The notes under the pieces were generated by a model. It had not been told where the DNA came from. It saw only the letters and a program-made list of their open reading frames with translations, and searched no databases. A stretch of 64,000 nt of DNA from a virus. Positions 16,058-24,415 of the stretch are shown here, piece by piece. Position 1 is the stretch's first letter, and every line of letters starts with the position of its first letter. The stretch covers positions 454,303 through 518,302 of the IMG/VR virus record IMGVR_UViG_3300024239_000011. One strand, given 5' to 3'. The translations under genes and the position numbers were made by a program.

Positions 16058-16085
16058 GGTAGGGATGAGTTGCCTCATCCCTACC
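16058..16085. repeat. Perfect hairpin between convergent genes
   Basis: GGTAGGGATGAG-TTGC-CTCATCCCTACC. With the smaller repeat GATCGCT/AGCGATC just before it (16019-16042) it probably separates the convergent transcripts, although no T-run follows. Confidence 0.6.
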
Positions 16086-16092
16086 AATATGC

Positions 16093-16833
16093 TTATTCTT
16101 CGCCGTAGAGTTCGAGGACTTCTTTCACCACTGGGTGACGCTTCACATCTTCGCGGCTGAATTCCACCACCGTGATGTGGCTGGATTTCTTGATGCGACC
16201 CAGGAAATCCTTCAGACCGTTGGCTTCGTAACCACGGTCGTGCTGCTGAAGGTCGCCAGTAATGAAAATGCGGCTACCATCACCGATACGAGTTAGGATC
16301 ATCTTGGTCTGTGACGGAGTGGAGTTCTGCATTTCGTCAGCGATGACGTAGGCGTTCTTGAAGGTACGCCCGCGCATATAAGCGAGCGGGGCGATTTCAA
16401 GGATTCCTTCTTGGAGCATGTTGGCGATCTCTTTAACCGAGTAATGCTCCTTGAACACGTCCAGAATGGGCAGAACCCATGGTTCCATTTTCTGGTTGAT
16501 GTCACCGGGCAGGAAGCCATGTTGCTCGTCGGTTGAAACCGCCGGGCGAGTAATCACGATTCTTTCAATTTTTCCCTCTTGGAGGTCTTGAATTGCCTTC
16601 ATGGTTGCCAAGAGCGTCTTACCACAGCCCGCAGGACCAACCGCTGCGACGATGTACATTTCATCATCGTCCAGTGCGAGGACATATTCTTCTTGGTTGA
16701 TGGAACGGGGAACTATTTCGATGCGTTTCTTGCGCTGGTGCGGACGGTAATTATCGAGATCAATAAGCGTGGCAGTGGGCTGGTAGTCTGTAGCGAGTTT
16801 GCGATTAACTCGACGCTGCTGCTTTTTAGCCAA
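16093..16833 (-). CDS. phoH: PhoH-like ATPase
   Basis: About 246 aa. Walker A VGPAGCGKT is at residues 65-73 and a Walker B region YVIADEMQNSTPSQ near residue 160, followed by ITGDLQQ, all diagnostic of PhoH. PhoH proteins are ATPases with RNA-related roles and are frequent in T4-like phages; their phage function is unsettled. No ATG fits: TTG 16833 lies six bases after ACGGAGG and gives MAKKQQRRV, whereas the GTG at 16863 overlaps the leader hairpin, so TTG is preferred. A late-type motif lies 45 bases upstream. Confidence 0.9.
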   Translation of the reverse strand: MAKKQQRRVNRKLATDYQPTATLIDLDNYRPHQRKKRIEIVPRSINQEEYVLALDDDEMYIVAAVGPAGCGKTLLATMKAIQDLQEGKIERIVITRPAVSTDEQHGFLPGDINQKMEPWVLPILDVFKEHYSVKEIANMLQEGILEIAPLAYMRGRTFKNAYVIADEMQNSTPSQTKMILTRIGDGSRIFITGDLQQHDRGYEANGLKDFLGRIKKSSHITVVEFSREDVKRHPVVKEVLELYGEE

Positions 16834-16878
16834 TGGAAACCTCCGTAATAGGGCACCCGACACCGCGTGGGTGCAAAA

Positions 16879-16887
16879 GTATTTACG
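16879..16887 (-). promoter_or_regulatory. Late-type promoter motif before phoH
   Basis: Minus-strand CGTAAATAC, followed by GCACCC/GGGTGC hairpin in the leader. The CCTCCGTAA and TTACGGAGG arms on either side give both divergent genes a GGAGG ribosome site. Confidence 0.5.
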
Positions 16888-16896
16888 GAGGCAGAA

Positions 16897-16986
16897 ATGA
16901 TTAAGAGTGGTGTTTTATCCATACTGCGTGCGCAGCTAAATACTCTACTGTTGACGTGTGATCTGAAAAAACCCACCCGGTGTTAA
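16897..16986 (+). CDS. Possible 29-residue ORF
   Basis: ATG 16897 is five bases after a perfect ACGGAGG and reads MIKSGVLSILRAQLNTLLLT... to a TAA that lies inside the terminator stem at 16970. The good ribosome site and terminator position support it; its brevity, lack of similarity, and the fact that the GGAGG is part of an inverted repeat with the phoH leader count against it. Confidence 0.4.
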   Translation: MIKSGVLSILRAQLNTLLLTCDLKKPTRC

Positions 16987-17008
16987 CACCGGGTGGGTTT
17001 TTATTTTT
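16970..17008. terminator. Strong bidirectional terminator
   Basis: A 30-base perfect palindrome AACCCACCCGGTGTT and its complement, with A-rich sequence on one side and TTTTATTTTTT on the other. It ends the minus-strand gene at 17030 and any plus-strand transcript from 16897. Confidence 0.9.
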
Positions 17009-17029
17009 TGGAAACGGTATTTGCAGGTG

Positions 17030-17341
17030 TTACGCTGCATTTACCTTCTTGCGACCACGCCCGCTGCGGGTGTTGTACACCGCGTGAAATTCGCGGAAGG
17101 TATCCGGCAGCGCGTCAAAAGCAGCCATTCCTTCCGGAGACACTTCAAAACCATAACGCTTGATGGCGCGCATCAGACCACTCTTGTGTTGCGCAATGAA
17201 ATGTTGACTGACCCACACGGTCTTGCCGCCGGTCACGACACGTTTCTGAAGCATCCACTGAAGGCTATCGGCGCCGATACGCCAATCGTTGTTGAGTGCC
17301 AGGGCGAAATCATCGTTGATGGGAGCAGTTTCGGCAGTCAT
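17030..17341 (-). CDS. Unknown protein (103 aa), early-type promoter
   Basis: Starts MTAETAPINDDFALAL and ends in a basic SGRGRKKVNAA tail. GAGGG precedes ATG 17341 and a near-consensus promoter lies about 30 bases further up, with a strong terminator at the other end, so it is a single-gene unit. The basic tail may bind nucleic acid. I do not recognise it. Confidence 0.65.
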   Translation of the reverse strand: MTAETAPINDDFALALNNDWRIGADSLQWMLQKRVVTGGKTVWVSQHFIAQHKSGLMRAIKRYGFEVSPEGMAAFDALPDTFREFHAVYNTRSGRGRKKVNAA

Positions 17342-17370
17342 GGCATACCCTCGATCTCGTTTATGTGAGT

Positions 17371-17399
17371 ATACTACCTTACCATGTATTACATGTCAA
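17371..17399 (-). promoter_or_regulatory. Sigma70-like promoter
   Basis: Minus strand TTGACA (17394-17399), 17-base spacer, TAGTAT (17371-17376), driving the gene at 17030. It overlaps the 3' end of the HAD gene. Confidence 0.75.
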
Positions 17400-17980
17400 G
17401 CAACCGGCCAAATATTTTTGCTGTATTCGTATATTTCTTTCCAGCCAGTTACAACGGTTGGACCCTCATGGGCTTCCATTGTATTGTATTCACGGTCAAT
17501 AAGGAATGCTTTATGCCCTAGCCGATGCCCTGCGTTCGCATGGCGCCACGTGTCTTCTACCCAGATTGTGGGGTCGTATTTAGACAACCAGTGTTCCTTG
17601 CTGTCATGTACACCAACCGTGTGGATATGATCGAAGATCGGACCAAAGCACGTTTCGAGGTTCTGCTTCCGCATCCGGTAGGTGATGTCAGCAGGACCGC
17701 AGGCAGTGATGGCGACAAATCGCCATCCATCCTCCACAAATTTCGGGATGTATTCCAGTGCATCGTCAAAGGGCGGTAGCGTGGAAAGTGCATCCCCGTC
17801 GTGAAATTCACTGATTATACGGGTGGCTTCGTCCGGATGAATGTCAAGCCAATCCTCGACGTGGTAATGGCTCGCCCAATCCTTGGTGATTGGGAGCTTG
17901 AGGACGTTTCGTACATAATCCTCAAAGGCTTTCTTCCAGTATAAAAGTACACCGTCTACATCCGTGAGAATAGTTCTCAT
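17396..17980 (-). CDS. HAD-superfamily hydrolase, nucleotidase-like
   Basis: 194 aa from ATG 17980, which overlaps the previous stop (ATGA). DVDGVLLYWKKAF near the N-terminus is HAD motif I (DxDG). FVAITACGPADITYR gives the motif II Thr/Ser region, and IWVEDTWRHANAGHRLGHKA holds the late acidic/Lys motifs. The arrangement resembles 5'-nucleotidase (NT5C)-type enzymes of phages. Dephosphorylation of nucleotides during host DNA breakdown is likely but not proven; substrate unknown. Confidence 0.7.
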   Translation of the reverse strand: MRTILTDVDGVLLYWKKAFEDYVRNVLKLPITKDWASHYHVEDWLDIHPDEATRIISEFHDGDALSTLPPFDDALEYIPKFVEDGWRFVAITACGPADITYRMRKQNLETCFGPIFDHIHTVGVHDSKEHWLSKYDPTIWVEDTWRHANAGHRLGHKAFLIDREYNTMEAHEGPTVVTGWKEIYEYSKNIWPVA

Positions 17981-18519
17981 TTGCATTTCTTTGACGCCTG
18001 CGGGAGATCGTTGTATTCGCTCGTCCAATACGAGCCAAGTTGTTTTCGTGCCCAATCCATGACTTTGTGGCTATAATTCCATACGTAACCATGCTCATAC
18101 GCCAACCCGAAGCCAACTTCCCACGCGGTGCCTTCTGCGGACATAGTAGACATGGTGTAGCCACGACCACGGAGAACGGTTGTAGACATGACATGATGCC
18201 CAAGTTCATGGAAGAATGCGGCTATTTCAATCTCTGGGTCGTCAAACTCACCCATGAAGATTTCGTTCCCTGCGCATGCAGCATGATTACGACCGCAATT
18301 CTCGGTATCGCGATAAACGGTGACCTTGTAAAGCTTTGCAATCCGATTGATTTCTGGTGACAAATCGTTGGATACGGGTCCACGATATTTCTCACGAAAT
18401 CGCCATATTCCGGTCAGCCGGGTATGTACCATCGCCATTTTGTGATGGTATTCGCGCATCATATAACATAATGCCCGCAAATAATCAAAACCCGTTTTGT
18501 GATCTTCAGTTTTACTCAT
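17977..18519 (-). CDS. Zinc metallopeptidase-like protein (HELGHH)
   Basis: 180 aa. IAAFFHELGHHVMS is the HExxH zinc-site of metallopeptidases, followed by a Glu-containing helix (MSAEGTAWEVGFGLAYEHGY) that can supply the third ligand. Upstream, ACAGNEIFMGEFDDPEIE fits the strand before the active helix of ImmA/IrrE-like peptidases. ATG 18519 overlaps the shared-tail gene stop. A role in cleaving a host or phage regulator is possible; target unknown. Confidence 0.7.
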   Translation of the reverse strand: MSKTEDHKTGFDYLRALCYMMREYHHKMAMVHTRLTGIWRFREKYRGPVSNDLSPEINRIAKLYKVTVYRDTENCGRNHAACAGNEIFMGEFDDPEIEIAAFFHELGHHVMSTTVLRGRGYTMSTMSAEGTAWEVGFGLAYEHGYVWNYSHKVMDWARKQLGSYWTSEYNDLPQASKKCK

Positions 18520-19012
18520 CCCATTTCAACCTATAAAGGGTGGCGTATTTTTTCTCTTTAAAAATGTAAAACTGCCGTTGTGGTTTATCGGCTTTGAATT
18601 GATAGCGAATGTATTCAGTTTCGTTTAATGTCTCACGTTGCCAAGCCCATTCTTCATCAGTACATGGACCTGTGACTATGGCACACCCCGTCATATCGAT
18701 GATTTCTTCAATAACTTGAGCAAGGAATTCAGCTTGGCGTTGCCAATACCCGGCTAGTTCTTCATACTCTTCAGCTTTTTTAATAAATGTTTCCGCGTAA
18801 TCGAGATCACCAGATTCGCTTTCCGCTTCTTTTATAAACCGATACAACGTCGCTTGGTCATCATCTGCATCGGCTTTGCAAACGGCGTTCTGGATGGTTC
18901 TAATCGCCCCCAGAAGGCGTCGTTTCTCGTAATCGGATGATGAAGGCTCCGCTGGTGCTTCAGCGGCAAATCCCGCCAAGACCTCTTTCAGCGAAGCCCC
19001 CATAATCTTCAC
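18512..19012 (-). CDS. Helical protein with ATLYRLKWDE tail
   Basis: 166 aa, mostly helical and acidic in the middle (FIKKAEEYEELAGYWQRQAE). The end YIFKEKKYATLYRLKWDE is the same C-terminal motif found in the 6.9-11.2 kb cluster, here 7 kb away. The start MKIMGASLKEVLAGF may also be an amphipathic leader. The stop overlaps the metallopeptidase start and the start overlaps the upstream gene. Function unknown. Confidence 0.65.
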   Translation of the reverse strand: MKIMGASLKEVLAGFAAEAPAEPSSSDYEKRRLLGAIRTIQNAVCKADADDDQATLYRFIKEAESESGDLDYAETFIKKAEEYEELAGYWQRQAEFLAQVIEEIIDMTGCAIVTGPCTDEEWAWQRETLNETEYIRYQFKADKPQRQFYIFKEKKYATLYRLKWDE

Positions 19013-19422
19013 TCCGCAGCGACAACAGTTGCGCTGATGTCAGGCGATTGCTCGGACGACTCAAGCTCAATTCCATTGATCTTAATATCGTCTTCAACAA
19101 CATCCGGGACGCGACCATGCAGCATCATATACTGCATTACGACCTTTGATACCTGTTCCTTGTACTTGTCGATGTAGAAATCAACCAAATCCTTTTCCGG
19201 GACGGTATCGCCAACGCGGTTGCGCACCAGTTTCTTGCTCAGCAAGTCGATGATGAAGGTCGCGCTGATCATGACCTTGGATTTGATCTGAAGGTCGAAC
19301 GAAACCTGTTCGTTAACATTCATTTCACCCTTTTGCATCCAGTTCTTTTCCGCAGTGTTGGAGCCGGGTACCGGCGTGCGGGTGTGATGGACGATCATAT
19401 ATGGGCGCTTCTTGACGGTCAT
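19009..19422 (-). CDS. Unknown protein (137 aa)
   Basis: Starts MTVKKRPYMIVHHTRTPVPG and has a helix-rich centre with DLQIKSKVMISATFIIDLLS. It sits between the Nudix gene (2-base gap) and the shared-tail gene (ATGA overlap), so it belongs to the same operon. No recognised domain. Confidence 0.6.
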   Translation of the reverse strand: MTVKKRPYMIVHHTRTPVPGSNTAEKNWMQKGEMNVNEQVSFDLQIKSKVMISATFIIDLLSKKLVRNRVGDTVPEKDLVDFYIDKYKEQVSKVVMQYMMLHGRVPDVVEDDIKINGIELESSEQSPDISATVVAAE

Positions 19423-19424
19423 TC

Positions 19425-19865
19425 TCAGTTCTCTCCAATGTCATGAAAAATCGTAGGACCGGCGATGTCGGGGTCCAGGGCAAAAGGAATCAACCACCGG
19501 AGGTTCGGTATCACCGGAGTTGACCATAGCGCCGTTACATCGATTATCGCAATTTCTTCGTCAGTTTTGTTTTCGAAGTCTTCGTAGATTGCGCTTACAG
19601 TGCTAAAGCAGTGAACGCGGTACATTCGTTCTTCGCTCACAATCACCGCAAAGTGCTTCCAGTTCATCGGCTGGATATATAGCCCAGATTCCTCATTACA
19701 TTCTCGTACCATTGCTTCGATAGGTTCTTCGCCCTCTTCGATCTTCCCACCTATACCGTTGTAATGGTTTCGCTGCCACGCTGGTCGGTTTTTCTGTATC
19801 AATAGCACTTTGGTGTGGTCTGGTGAAAAAACAAATCCCACCACGTATTGCTGTATATAAGACAT
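19425..19865 (-). CDS. Nudix hydrolase
   Basis: 146 aa. The Nudix box GGKIEEGEEPIEAMVRECNE plus ESGL fits GX5EX7REUXEEXGU exactly at residues about 38-60, with all catalytic Glu residues present. The rest has the expected alpha/beta layout. Substrates could be oxidised nucleotides, NAD- or ADP-ribose-type compounds, or capped RNA. Given the ADP-ribose-related genes elsewhere in this genome, an ADP-ribose link is attractive but unproven. Confidence 0.85.
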   Translation of the reverse strand: MSYIQQYVVGFVFSPDHTKVLLIQKNRPAWQRNHYNGIGGKIEEGEEPIEAMVRECNEESGLYIQPMNWKHFAVIVSEERMYRVHCFSTVSAIYEDFENKTDEEIAIIDVTALWSTPVIPNLRWLIPFALDPDIAGPTIFHDIGEN

Positions 19866-19894
19866 TGTTCACCTTCTATGTTATTTTTACTTCG

Positions 19895-19927
19895 CTAAAT
19901 ACCACCGCTTCATGAATAATAGGTGGT
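19895..19927 (+). promoter_or_regulatory. Late-type promoter followed by hairpin
   Basis: CTAAATACC begins ACCACC ... GGTGGT, ending five bases before ATG 19933. The GGTGG arm may also act as the ribosome site. Confidence 0.6.
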
Positions 19928-19932
19928 GTTAA

Positions 19933-20484
19933 ATGGGAAAGAGGTCTGATTTTGAACGAGTTGAACGCGATTTCTATCCAAGCCCCTATGCTGCTGTTAT
20001 CCCGTTATTTCCGCACCTTGCTGCCGGTACTCACTTTGACGAGCCGTGTTGCGGCGATGGGGCACTAATCAAGCATCTTGAAAAGAACGGGCACGTTTGT
20101 TCGTTTTTCTCGGACATCGAGCCACAAATCGACGCGCCGCGCCTGGATGTATTTTCGCTGACCGAATGTCGCGGCGATGTGTTCATTACCAATCCCCCAT
20201 GGGATCGCAAAATTCTTCACCCTCTCATCGATCACCTGACCAATTTGGCCCCAACTTGGCTCTTGTTTGATGCGGATTGGGCACATACCGTTCAGTCTGG
20301 TCCCTACATGCAATATTGCCGTAAGATCGTAAGTATCGGTCGCGTCAAGTGGATTGAAGACTCAAAGATGACCGGAAAGGATAATGCCTGTTGGTACCTC
20401 TTCGATAAGAAAGCAGACGGACCAACTGTGTTTTACGGTCGAAAAACCGACCAGTCCTTGAATTCAGCGTTGTTTCAGTTTTGA
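19933..20484 (+). CDS. Class I SAM-dependent N6-adenine-type methyltransferase
   Basis: 183 aa. FDEPCCGDGALI is the SAM-binding motif I and FITNPPWDR is motif IV (NPPW), the pair typical of amino-methyltransferases acting on adenine in DNA or RNA. The order I to IV is as in gamma-type and Dam-like small phage enzymes. A late promoter drives it. It could protect phage DNA from restriction; recognition sequence unknown. Confidence 0.75.
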   Translation: MGKRSDFERVERDFYPSPYAAVIPLFPHLAAGTHFDEPCCGDGALIKHLEKNGHVCSFFSDIEPQIDAPRLDVFSLTECRGDVFITNPPWDRKILHPLIDHLTNLAPTWLLFDADWAHTVQSGPYMQYCRKIVSIGRVKWIEDSKMTGKDNACWYLFDKKADGPTVFYGRKTDQSLNSALFQF

Positions 20485-21461
20485 TAGCGCCACCCATAGC
20501 CTCCGGTGGATTTGCGTTTGCCTTTGCATACTGCGGCGATGTTCGCTCCATTGAGCATGTTCATCGCCGCTGCCGCCGACGCAATGCATTCAAAGGATTC
20601 TAGAACTTCGCCGGTCACCAAATCAATTTTCTCCACCGGGCGCATCTGATCGCGGTTTCCTTCACGGATTCGCTGTTTGTGATCGTCAGACAATTGGCGG
20701 GCATCTTTAGTTGGTTCGGTGACATATCGCCAGCCGAAACCTCCGTGAGTCTTAGATGGTCCCCCTTTGCACACTCGACTAATGCTTGCTGCTTGCAAAT
20801 CTAACGTTTTTGCTGCCTCGCTAATCGACTGAAATACCCGAATAAGCGTTCTATAGTCCGGGGTAAATTGTTGAACAGCAAGCCATTGATGGGAATTTGC
20901 AAGCCTTCTCTTTTCAACCACGTCTTGCGGTTGTTTCTTTCCCCAACGATGACTTTCTTGCCCTCGTTTATGGGGGTTATTTTGCTTCCAAAACTCAGAC
21001 CGAGTTTCTTTTTGTTCATCCGACATTTGCTTACCAAACATTGGGTTTTTGTCCCCAAGTTTCGCTTGGCGAATGTGGTCGGCGTGCGTGTCAGATTTTT
21101 TCTTCCCTTTAAGGGATTTGCTGAGATTTTGACGGTGTAGGGCGGTGGCAATGTACCCATAGGTACCTTCACCACCGTCCGTCATATTCATCCCGATACC
21201 AGTTGGATACCGAACCATGTTGGTTTGGTATTCTTCTATAAGCATGATCTCTTTCATCATTGCTTCTTCTGGCGACCCATACGAGGCAACTTCGACCATG
21301 ACAAAGTTCTCTCTGCCGTATTTCTGGATGCAATTTTGGAGATAGCAGTTTTTCTTGTCACCACGACAGTGACGTTCAAACCGCTTCTCCAAAGGTTGCC
21401 GTGTCCAGCCAAAGTATACTTTGCCGGTTATTGTGCATGTGATCTTGTAGACTGTGTTCAT
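20475..21461 (-). CDS. GIY-YIG homing endonuclease with NUMOD modules
   Basis: 328 aa. VYKITCTITGKVYFGWTRQP is the GIY-YIG core (VYK, VYFGW), followed by the conserved Arg helix. Residues about 115-180 hold NUMOD3-type repeats (SLKGKKKSDTHADHIRQAK), and the C-terminal half has two copies of a NUMOD1-like unit ending GGFGWRYVT and GGYGWRYQN. It overlaps the 3' end of the convergent methyltransferase gene by 10 bases. Expressed from an exact TATAAATA late box with a leader hairpin that sequesters the start. Confidence 0.85.
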   Translation of the reverse strand: MNTVYKITCTITGKVYFGWTRQPLEKRFERHCRGDKKNCYLQNCIQKYGRENFVMVEVASYGSPEEAMMKEIMLIEEYQTNMVRYPTGIGMNMTDGGEGTYGYIATALHRQNLSKSLKGKKKSDTHADHIRQAKLGDKNPMFGKQMSDEQKETRSEFWKQNNPHKRGQESHRWGKKQPQDVVEKRRLANSHQWLAVQQFTPDYRTLIRVFQSISEAAKTLDLQAASISRVCKGGPSKTHGGFGWRYVTEPTKDARQLSDDHKQRIREGNRDQMRPVEKIDLVTGEVLESFECIASAAAAMNMLNGANIAAVCKGKRKSTGGYGWRYQN

Positions 21462-21501
21462 AGTGATGTCTCTGACTTTGGTTACTCCATCACTATTTAT
21501 A
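21462..21501 (-). promoter_or_regulatory. Exact T4-type late promoter with start-adjacent hairpin
   Basis: Minus-strand TATAAATA (21494-21501) is followed by AGTGATG ... CATCACT, and ATG 21461 lies immediately after the right arm, so the start codon would sit at the hairpin base. T4 homing endonuclease mRNAs are known to use similar inhibitory hairpins. Confidence 0.7.
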
Positions 21502-21509
21502 AAACAGCC

Positions 21510-22670
21510 TTAATATGCCCGACATATGGTCAATTTCTTTGCTGCGCGGGTTATAGCAGTGTATGCCCATTCGGCTCTTATGGACGAATCCCACATACCA
21601 AATCCGTCGTCGTAGATGAATACTTCCTCCCATTGTGATCCCTGCGATTTGTGACAAGTTACGGCAAAACCGTAATCGAACAGTTGTATTGTCCGACTTC
21701 TTAACTCGTCCATCACTTCTTTGTCTGTTCGCTTACGCGAATAGTCAATGAAAGCGCCGGTACCGATCTCCAAGTCCTCAAGTACGGTTTGGTCTTCATC
21801 CACCACGGACTGAAGGATGAATTTGCCATTCTTGCTGATGTAGGGTTTCTCACCAGCAGTCCAGAAAGTCATACCGTTGAGAAGACCTAAATTGTGTCGA
21901 TTGCGAAGGCATATGAGCTTGATCCCCTGTTTAAGAGGATAAGCATCCGTGAAACCATGGGCATCCTTGATTTCTTTGTTGAGCATGCGCCGGGTGTCGT
22001 TCTTACCCGTGATGATCTGCTCGGCATTCAGGAGGTGATTGAAATCCAGCGTGGTGCTGTTGATATCGACCACCCGTACACCATCGCCGTAGTCGCCCAG
22101 CGGGATCGTCTTCTTCTCTCGCGCCCACGTTGCCAGTTTGATAATTGGCGAATCCGCAGCTTGACGATGCACTTCGGTGAGGAAGTGATCAGGGGTTTGG
22201 CGCGTGAAGGCGCCCTCGCCCTTGATGGGACGAATCTGCCCCGGATCACCCAGGACAAGAATTTTGACTCCAAACGACTTCAAGTCGTTCGCCATGTTGT
22301 CATCAATCATCGAGCATTCGTCCAGCACCACCAGCTTGGTGCTACGAAGCATGCTATCCTTGTTCAGGCGAAACTTGATATGCCCATGTTCGTCCTCATA
22401 CGGCTGGTAGATCATGCGGTGAATGGTCGTGCTGGTAATCAATCCGTTCTTTCGCATGACCAGCGCCGCTTTGCCGGTATACGCACCGAACATCACATCC
22501 AGATCGCTTGCAATTGACAGTCCGAGAGCGTCAATGGCGTACTGGGTGATCGTGGTTTTACCGGTACCAGCATAGCCCGCCAGATAGAAAACCTGATTAT
22601 CACCTTGCCTGAACCACTGGATGATCTTGCGGATACCTTCGTTCTGTTGTTCTGTAGGTTTGAAATCCAC
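21510..22670 (-). CDS. dda: Dda-like SF1 DNA helicase
   Basis: 386 aa. Walker A AGYAGTGKTT at residues 31-40, LVVLDECSMIDD (motif II), ILVLGDPGQIRP (motif III) and the C-terminal FAVTCHKSQGSQWEEV (motif V) plus YTAITRA (motif VI) match RecD/Dda-type superfamily 1B helicases. T4 Dda helps start replication and removes proteins from DNA. Located next to the clamp loader in a replication block, although several small genes intervene. Confidence 0.85.
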   Translation of the reverse strand: MDFKPTEQQNEGIRKIIQWFRQGDNQVFYLAGYAGTGKTTITQYAIDALGLSIASDLDVMFGAYTGKAALVMRKNGLITSTTIHRMIYQPYEDEHGHIKFRLNKDSMLRSTKLVVLDECSMIDDNMANDLKSFGVKILVLGDPGQIRPIKGEGAFTRQTPDHFLTEVHRQAADSPIIKLATWAREKKTIPLGDYGDGVRVVDINSTTLDFNHLLNAEQIITGKNDTRRMLNKEIKDAHGFTDAYPLKQGIKLICLRNRHNLGLLNGMTFWTAGEKPYISKNGKFILQSVVDEDQTVLEDLEIGTGAFIDYSRKRTDKEVMDELRSRTIQLFDYGFAVTCHKSQGSQWEEVFIYDDGFGMWDSSIRAEWAYTAITRAAKKLTICRAY

Positions 22671-23018
22671 TTAGGTAATCCTTTGTCCGGTGACGATTCG
22701 CTCCCGTGGGGGGAGCGAATCGACGTGCGCTTCAAAAAGGCGCATTTGTTCTTCTGTCGGGAAATAGATTTCGATGAACCACTTATGCTCGAAGCACTTG
22801 ATCCAACCTGGGCAATGTTCATCGAGCCATGGATGTAGTTCATCACGAACATTTTTTTCCGGTAGCCGCCAATGAAGACCCCAAGATAAACCCACCACTT
22901 TATCAAAAAACGACGGGTCGTCTTGTACATCCACGCGAATGACAAAGCCATCCGTTTTGCCTTCAAGTGCGACGTATCGCAGTTCTGGAAACCATACTGG
23001 TCCAAACCGCATTCTCAT
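22671..23018 (-). CDS. Unknown protein in replication block (115 aa)
   Basis: ATG 23018 overlaps the previous stop by ATGA, so the longer in-frame extension is discarded. It starts MRMRFGPVWFPELRYVALEG and is rich in Trp and charged residues. The stop is one base from the Dda gene start. No family recognised; genetic position suggests a replication or recombination accessory role. Confidence 0.6.
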   Translation of the reverse strand: MRMRFGPVWFPELRYVALEGKTDGFVIRVDVQDDPSFFDKVVGLSWGLHWRLPEKNVRDELHPWLDEHCPGWIKCFEHKWFIEIYFPTEEQMRLFEAHVDSLPPRERIVTGQRIT

Positions 23019-23323
23019 CCTCGACACCTTTCCATGTATTTCCACATGGTACGGACACGAACGTTTCGTAGGAAGCTCTCGATGACTTCCGGTTCCCCGT
23101 CCATTGTGGTTTTGATTTTTTCTTTCTTGAACATGCGGTCGATTACGTCTTCGGGACACCGAAGACGTATCATCCAGTCTTCGATTTTGACTGGCTCCCC
23201 TGCTTGCTGTTTTCGTTTATTCACGCAAAGATCGGCAATCTGATCGGAAAAACGCTCTACTTCTTGAGCGAGATTTACTTCTCGATCACCGATTTTTGTA
23301 TTGATGGTAGTAAGATCGATCAT
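23015..23323 (-). CDS. Unknown protein following the clamp-loader gene (102 aa)
   Basis: Begins two bases after the gp44-like gene. In T4 this position holds gene 62, the second clamp-loader subunit, but that protein is nearly twice as long and I see no convincing similarity. The sequence is charged and helical (NLAQEVERFSDQIADLCVNK). A reduced gp62 is possible; equally it may be unrelated. Confidence 0.55.
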   Translation of the reverse strand: MIDLTTINTKIGDREVNLAQEVERFSDQIADLCVNKRKQQAGEPVKIEDWMIRLRCPEDVIDRMFKKEKIKTTMDGEPEVIESFLRNVRVRTMWKYMERCRG

Positions 23324-23325
23324 GC

Positions 23326-24276
23326 TTACCCCCGACGAATTTTTGCCAAAGATACAATCGTGGCGCTCAAATTTATTTCTGGATCGCAGACCAATGCATG
23401 TTTATAAAGCCCGTCACGGATCACCAGAATTGCTTCATCCTGCTGTTCCAGTTTGTCGCCCCACCAATCTAGATTACGGTAGAACATGGTGTATAGTTCC
23501 TCGTATTCATCGGCTTTGGCCTGCTCCACAATCATCTTGCGGGCTTCCGTGATCTTCCCCTTCTTGAAGAGATCAATAGCGGCAACTTTGTAATCTTGTG
23601 ATCCAGAAGTATCACTGGAATTGGGCTTGACGAGTCTGCCATCAATGACATTGTTTTGAACATCGTTGATGCATTTGCGCAGATCGGGATACGCCGCTTG
23701 AACAAAGGTGTTCAAGATGTCCACGTCTTCAGCCGTCGCAATAGCGACACCTTCAGCCTGAAGAATGGTAATCATACGCATAAGGAATTCTTCGAAATCC
23801 AACTTCTCGATATGGAATCGTTGACAACGGCTATTTGAAAGTGCCGGAATGATTTTTTGGGGATAATTACACGTGAGAATGAAGCGGCAATTGTTGTGAT
23901 ATTGCTCGGTGACACCACGTAGTACCGCCTGGGCGCTCAGCGACAGGTAATCCGCTTCGTCCAGCACGACGTACTTGAAGTCGTAATCACCAAACGGCAT
24001 TGTCGAGGCAAAGTTCACGACTTTTTCGCGGATGGTATCGACATTGTTTTCCTGAGATGCATTGATCTTCAGAATGTCGCCATTTTTGACGCCCAATTCA
24101 TTGAGCAGCACATAAGCAAGGCTGGTTTTTCCGACGCCTTGAGTGCCCGACAAGAGCAAATGGGGTAGGGCGCCATCTTTGACCCAATCAAAGCACTTAC
24201 GTTTCTGATCGCTATCACGGAATACATATTCGGACAGTTTCTTCGGGCGGTATTTTTCAGTCCAAAGTTCGCGCAT
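23326..24276 (-). CDS. Sliding-clamp loader ATPase, T4 gp44-like
   Basis: 316 aa from ATG 24276, close to T4 gp44 (319 aa). WTEKYRPKKLSEYVF opens the protein as in RFC small subunits; Walker A SGTQGVGKTS (residues 43-52), YVVLDEADYLS (Walker B) and FILTCNYPQKIIPALSNSRC (sensor 1 and SRC arginine finger) follow. It loads the sliding clamp for replication and, in T4, for late transcription, matching the many late-promoter motifs here. A host-type promoter lies just upstream. Confidence 0.9.
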   Translation of the reverse strand: MRELWTEKYRPKKLSEYVFRDSDQKRKCFDWVKDGALPHLLLSGTQGVGKTSLAYVLLNELGVKNGDILKINASQENNVDTIREKVVNFASTMPFGDYDFKYVVLDEADYLSLSAQAVLRGVTEQYHNNCRFILTCNYPQKIIPALSNSRCQRFHIEKLDFEEFLMRMITILQAEGVAIATAEDVDILNTFVQAAYPDLRKCINDVQNNVIDGRLVKPNSSDTSGSQDYKVAAIDLFKKGKITEARKMIVEQAKADEYEELYTMFYRNLDWWGDKLEQQDEAILVIRDGLYKHALVCDPEINLSATIVSLAKIRRG

Positions 24277-24307
24277 AACCCAAATTTCTCCTTCTGTTCT
24301 GCCAGGA

Positions 24308-24336
24308 CGATAGCAGAACGCCTCGATAGGGGTCAA
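24308..24336 (-). promoter_or_regulatory. Sigma70-like promoter for the clamp-loader gene
   Basis: Minus strand TTGACC (24331-24336), 17-base spacer, CTATCG (24308-24313). The -10 is weak, but position and spacing match the other promoters of this type. Confidence 0.5.
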
Positions 24337-24376
24337 TTTACGGCGTCGAGGGGAGAATGGTCAATTTAAGAGAAAT

Positions 24377-24408
24377 AAAGCCGCCAGCGAAGTAATCGTG
24401 GCGGCTTT
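24377..24408 (-). terminator. Terminator after the rhomboid gene
   Basis: Minus strand AAAGCCGCCA-(12)-TGGCGGCTTT followed by ATTTCTC. It lies eight bases after the original stop codon of the rhomboid gene. Confidence 0.75.
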
Positions 24409-24415
24409 ACATGGA

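Noticed and set aside
23015-23323. Naming this gene T4 gene 62 from its position
   Set aside because: It is only 102 aa and shows no sequence similarity that I can recognise; left as unknown.
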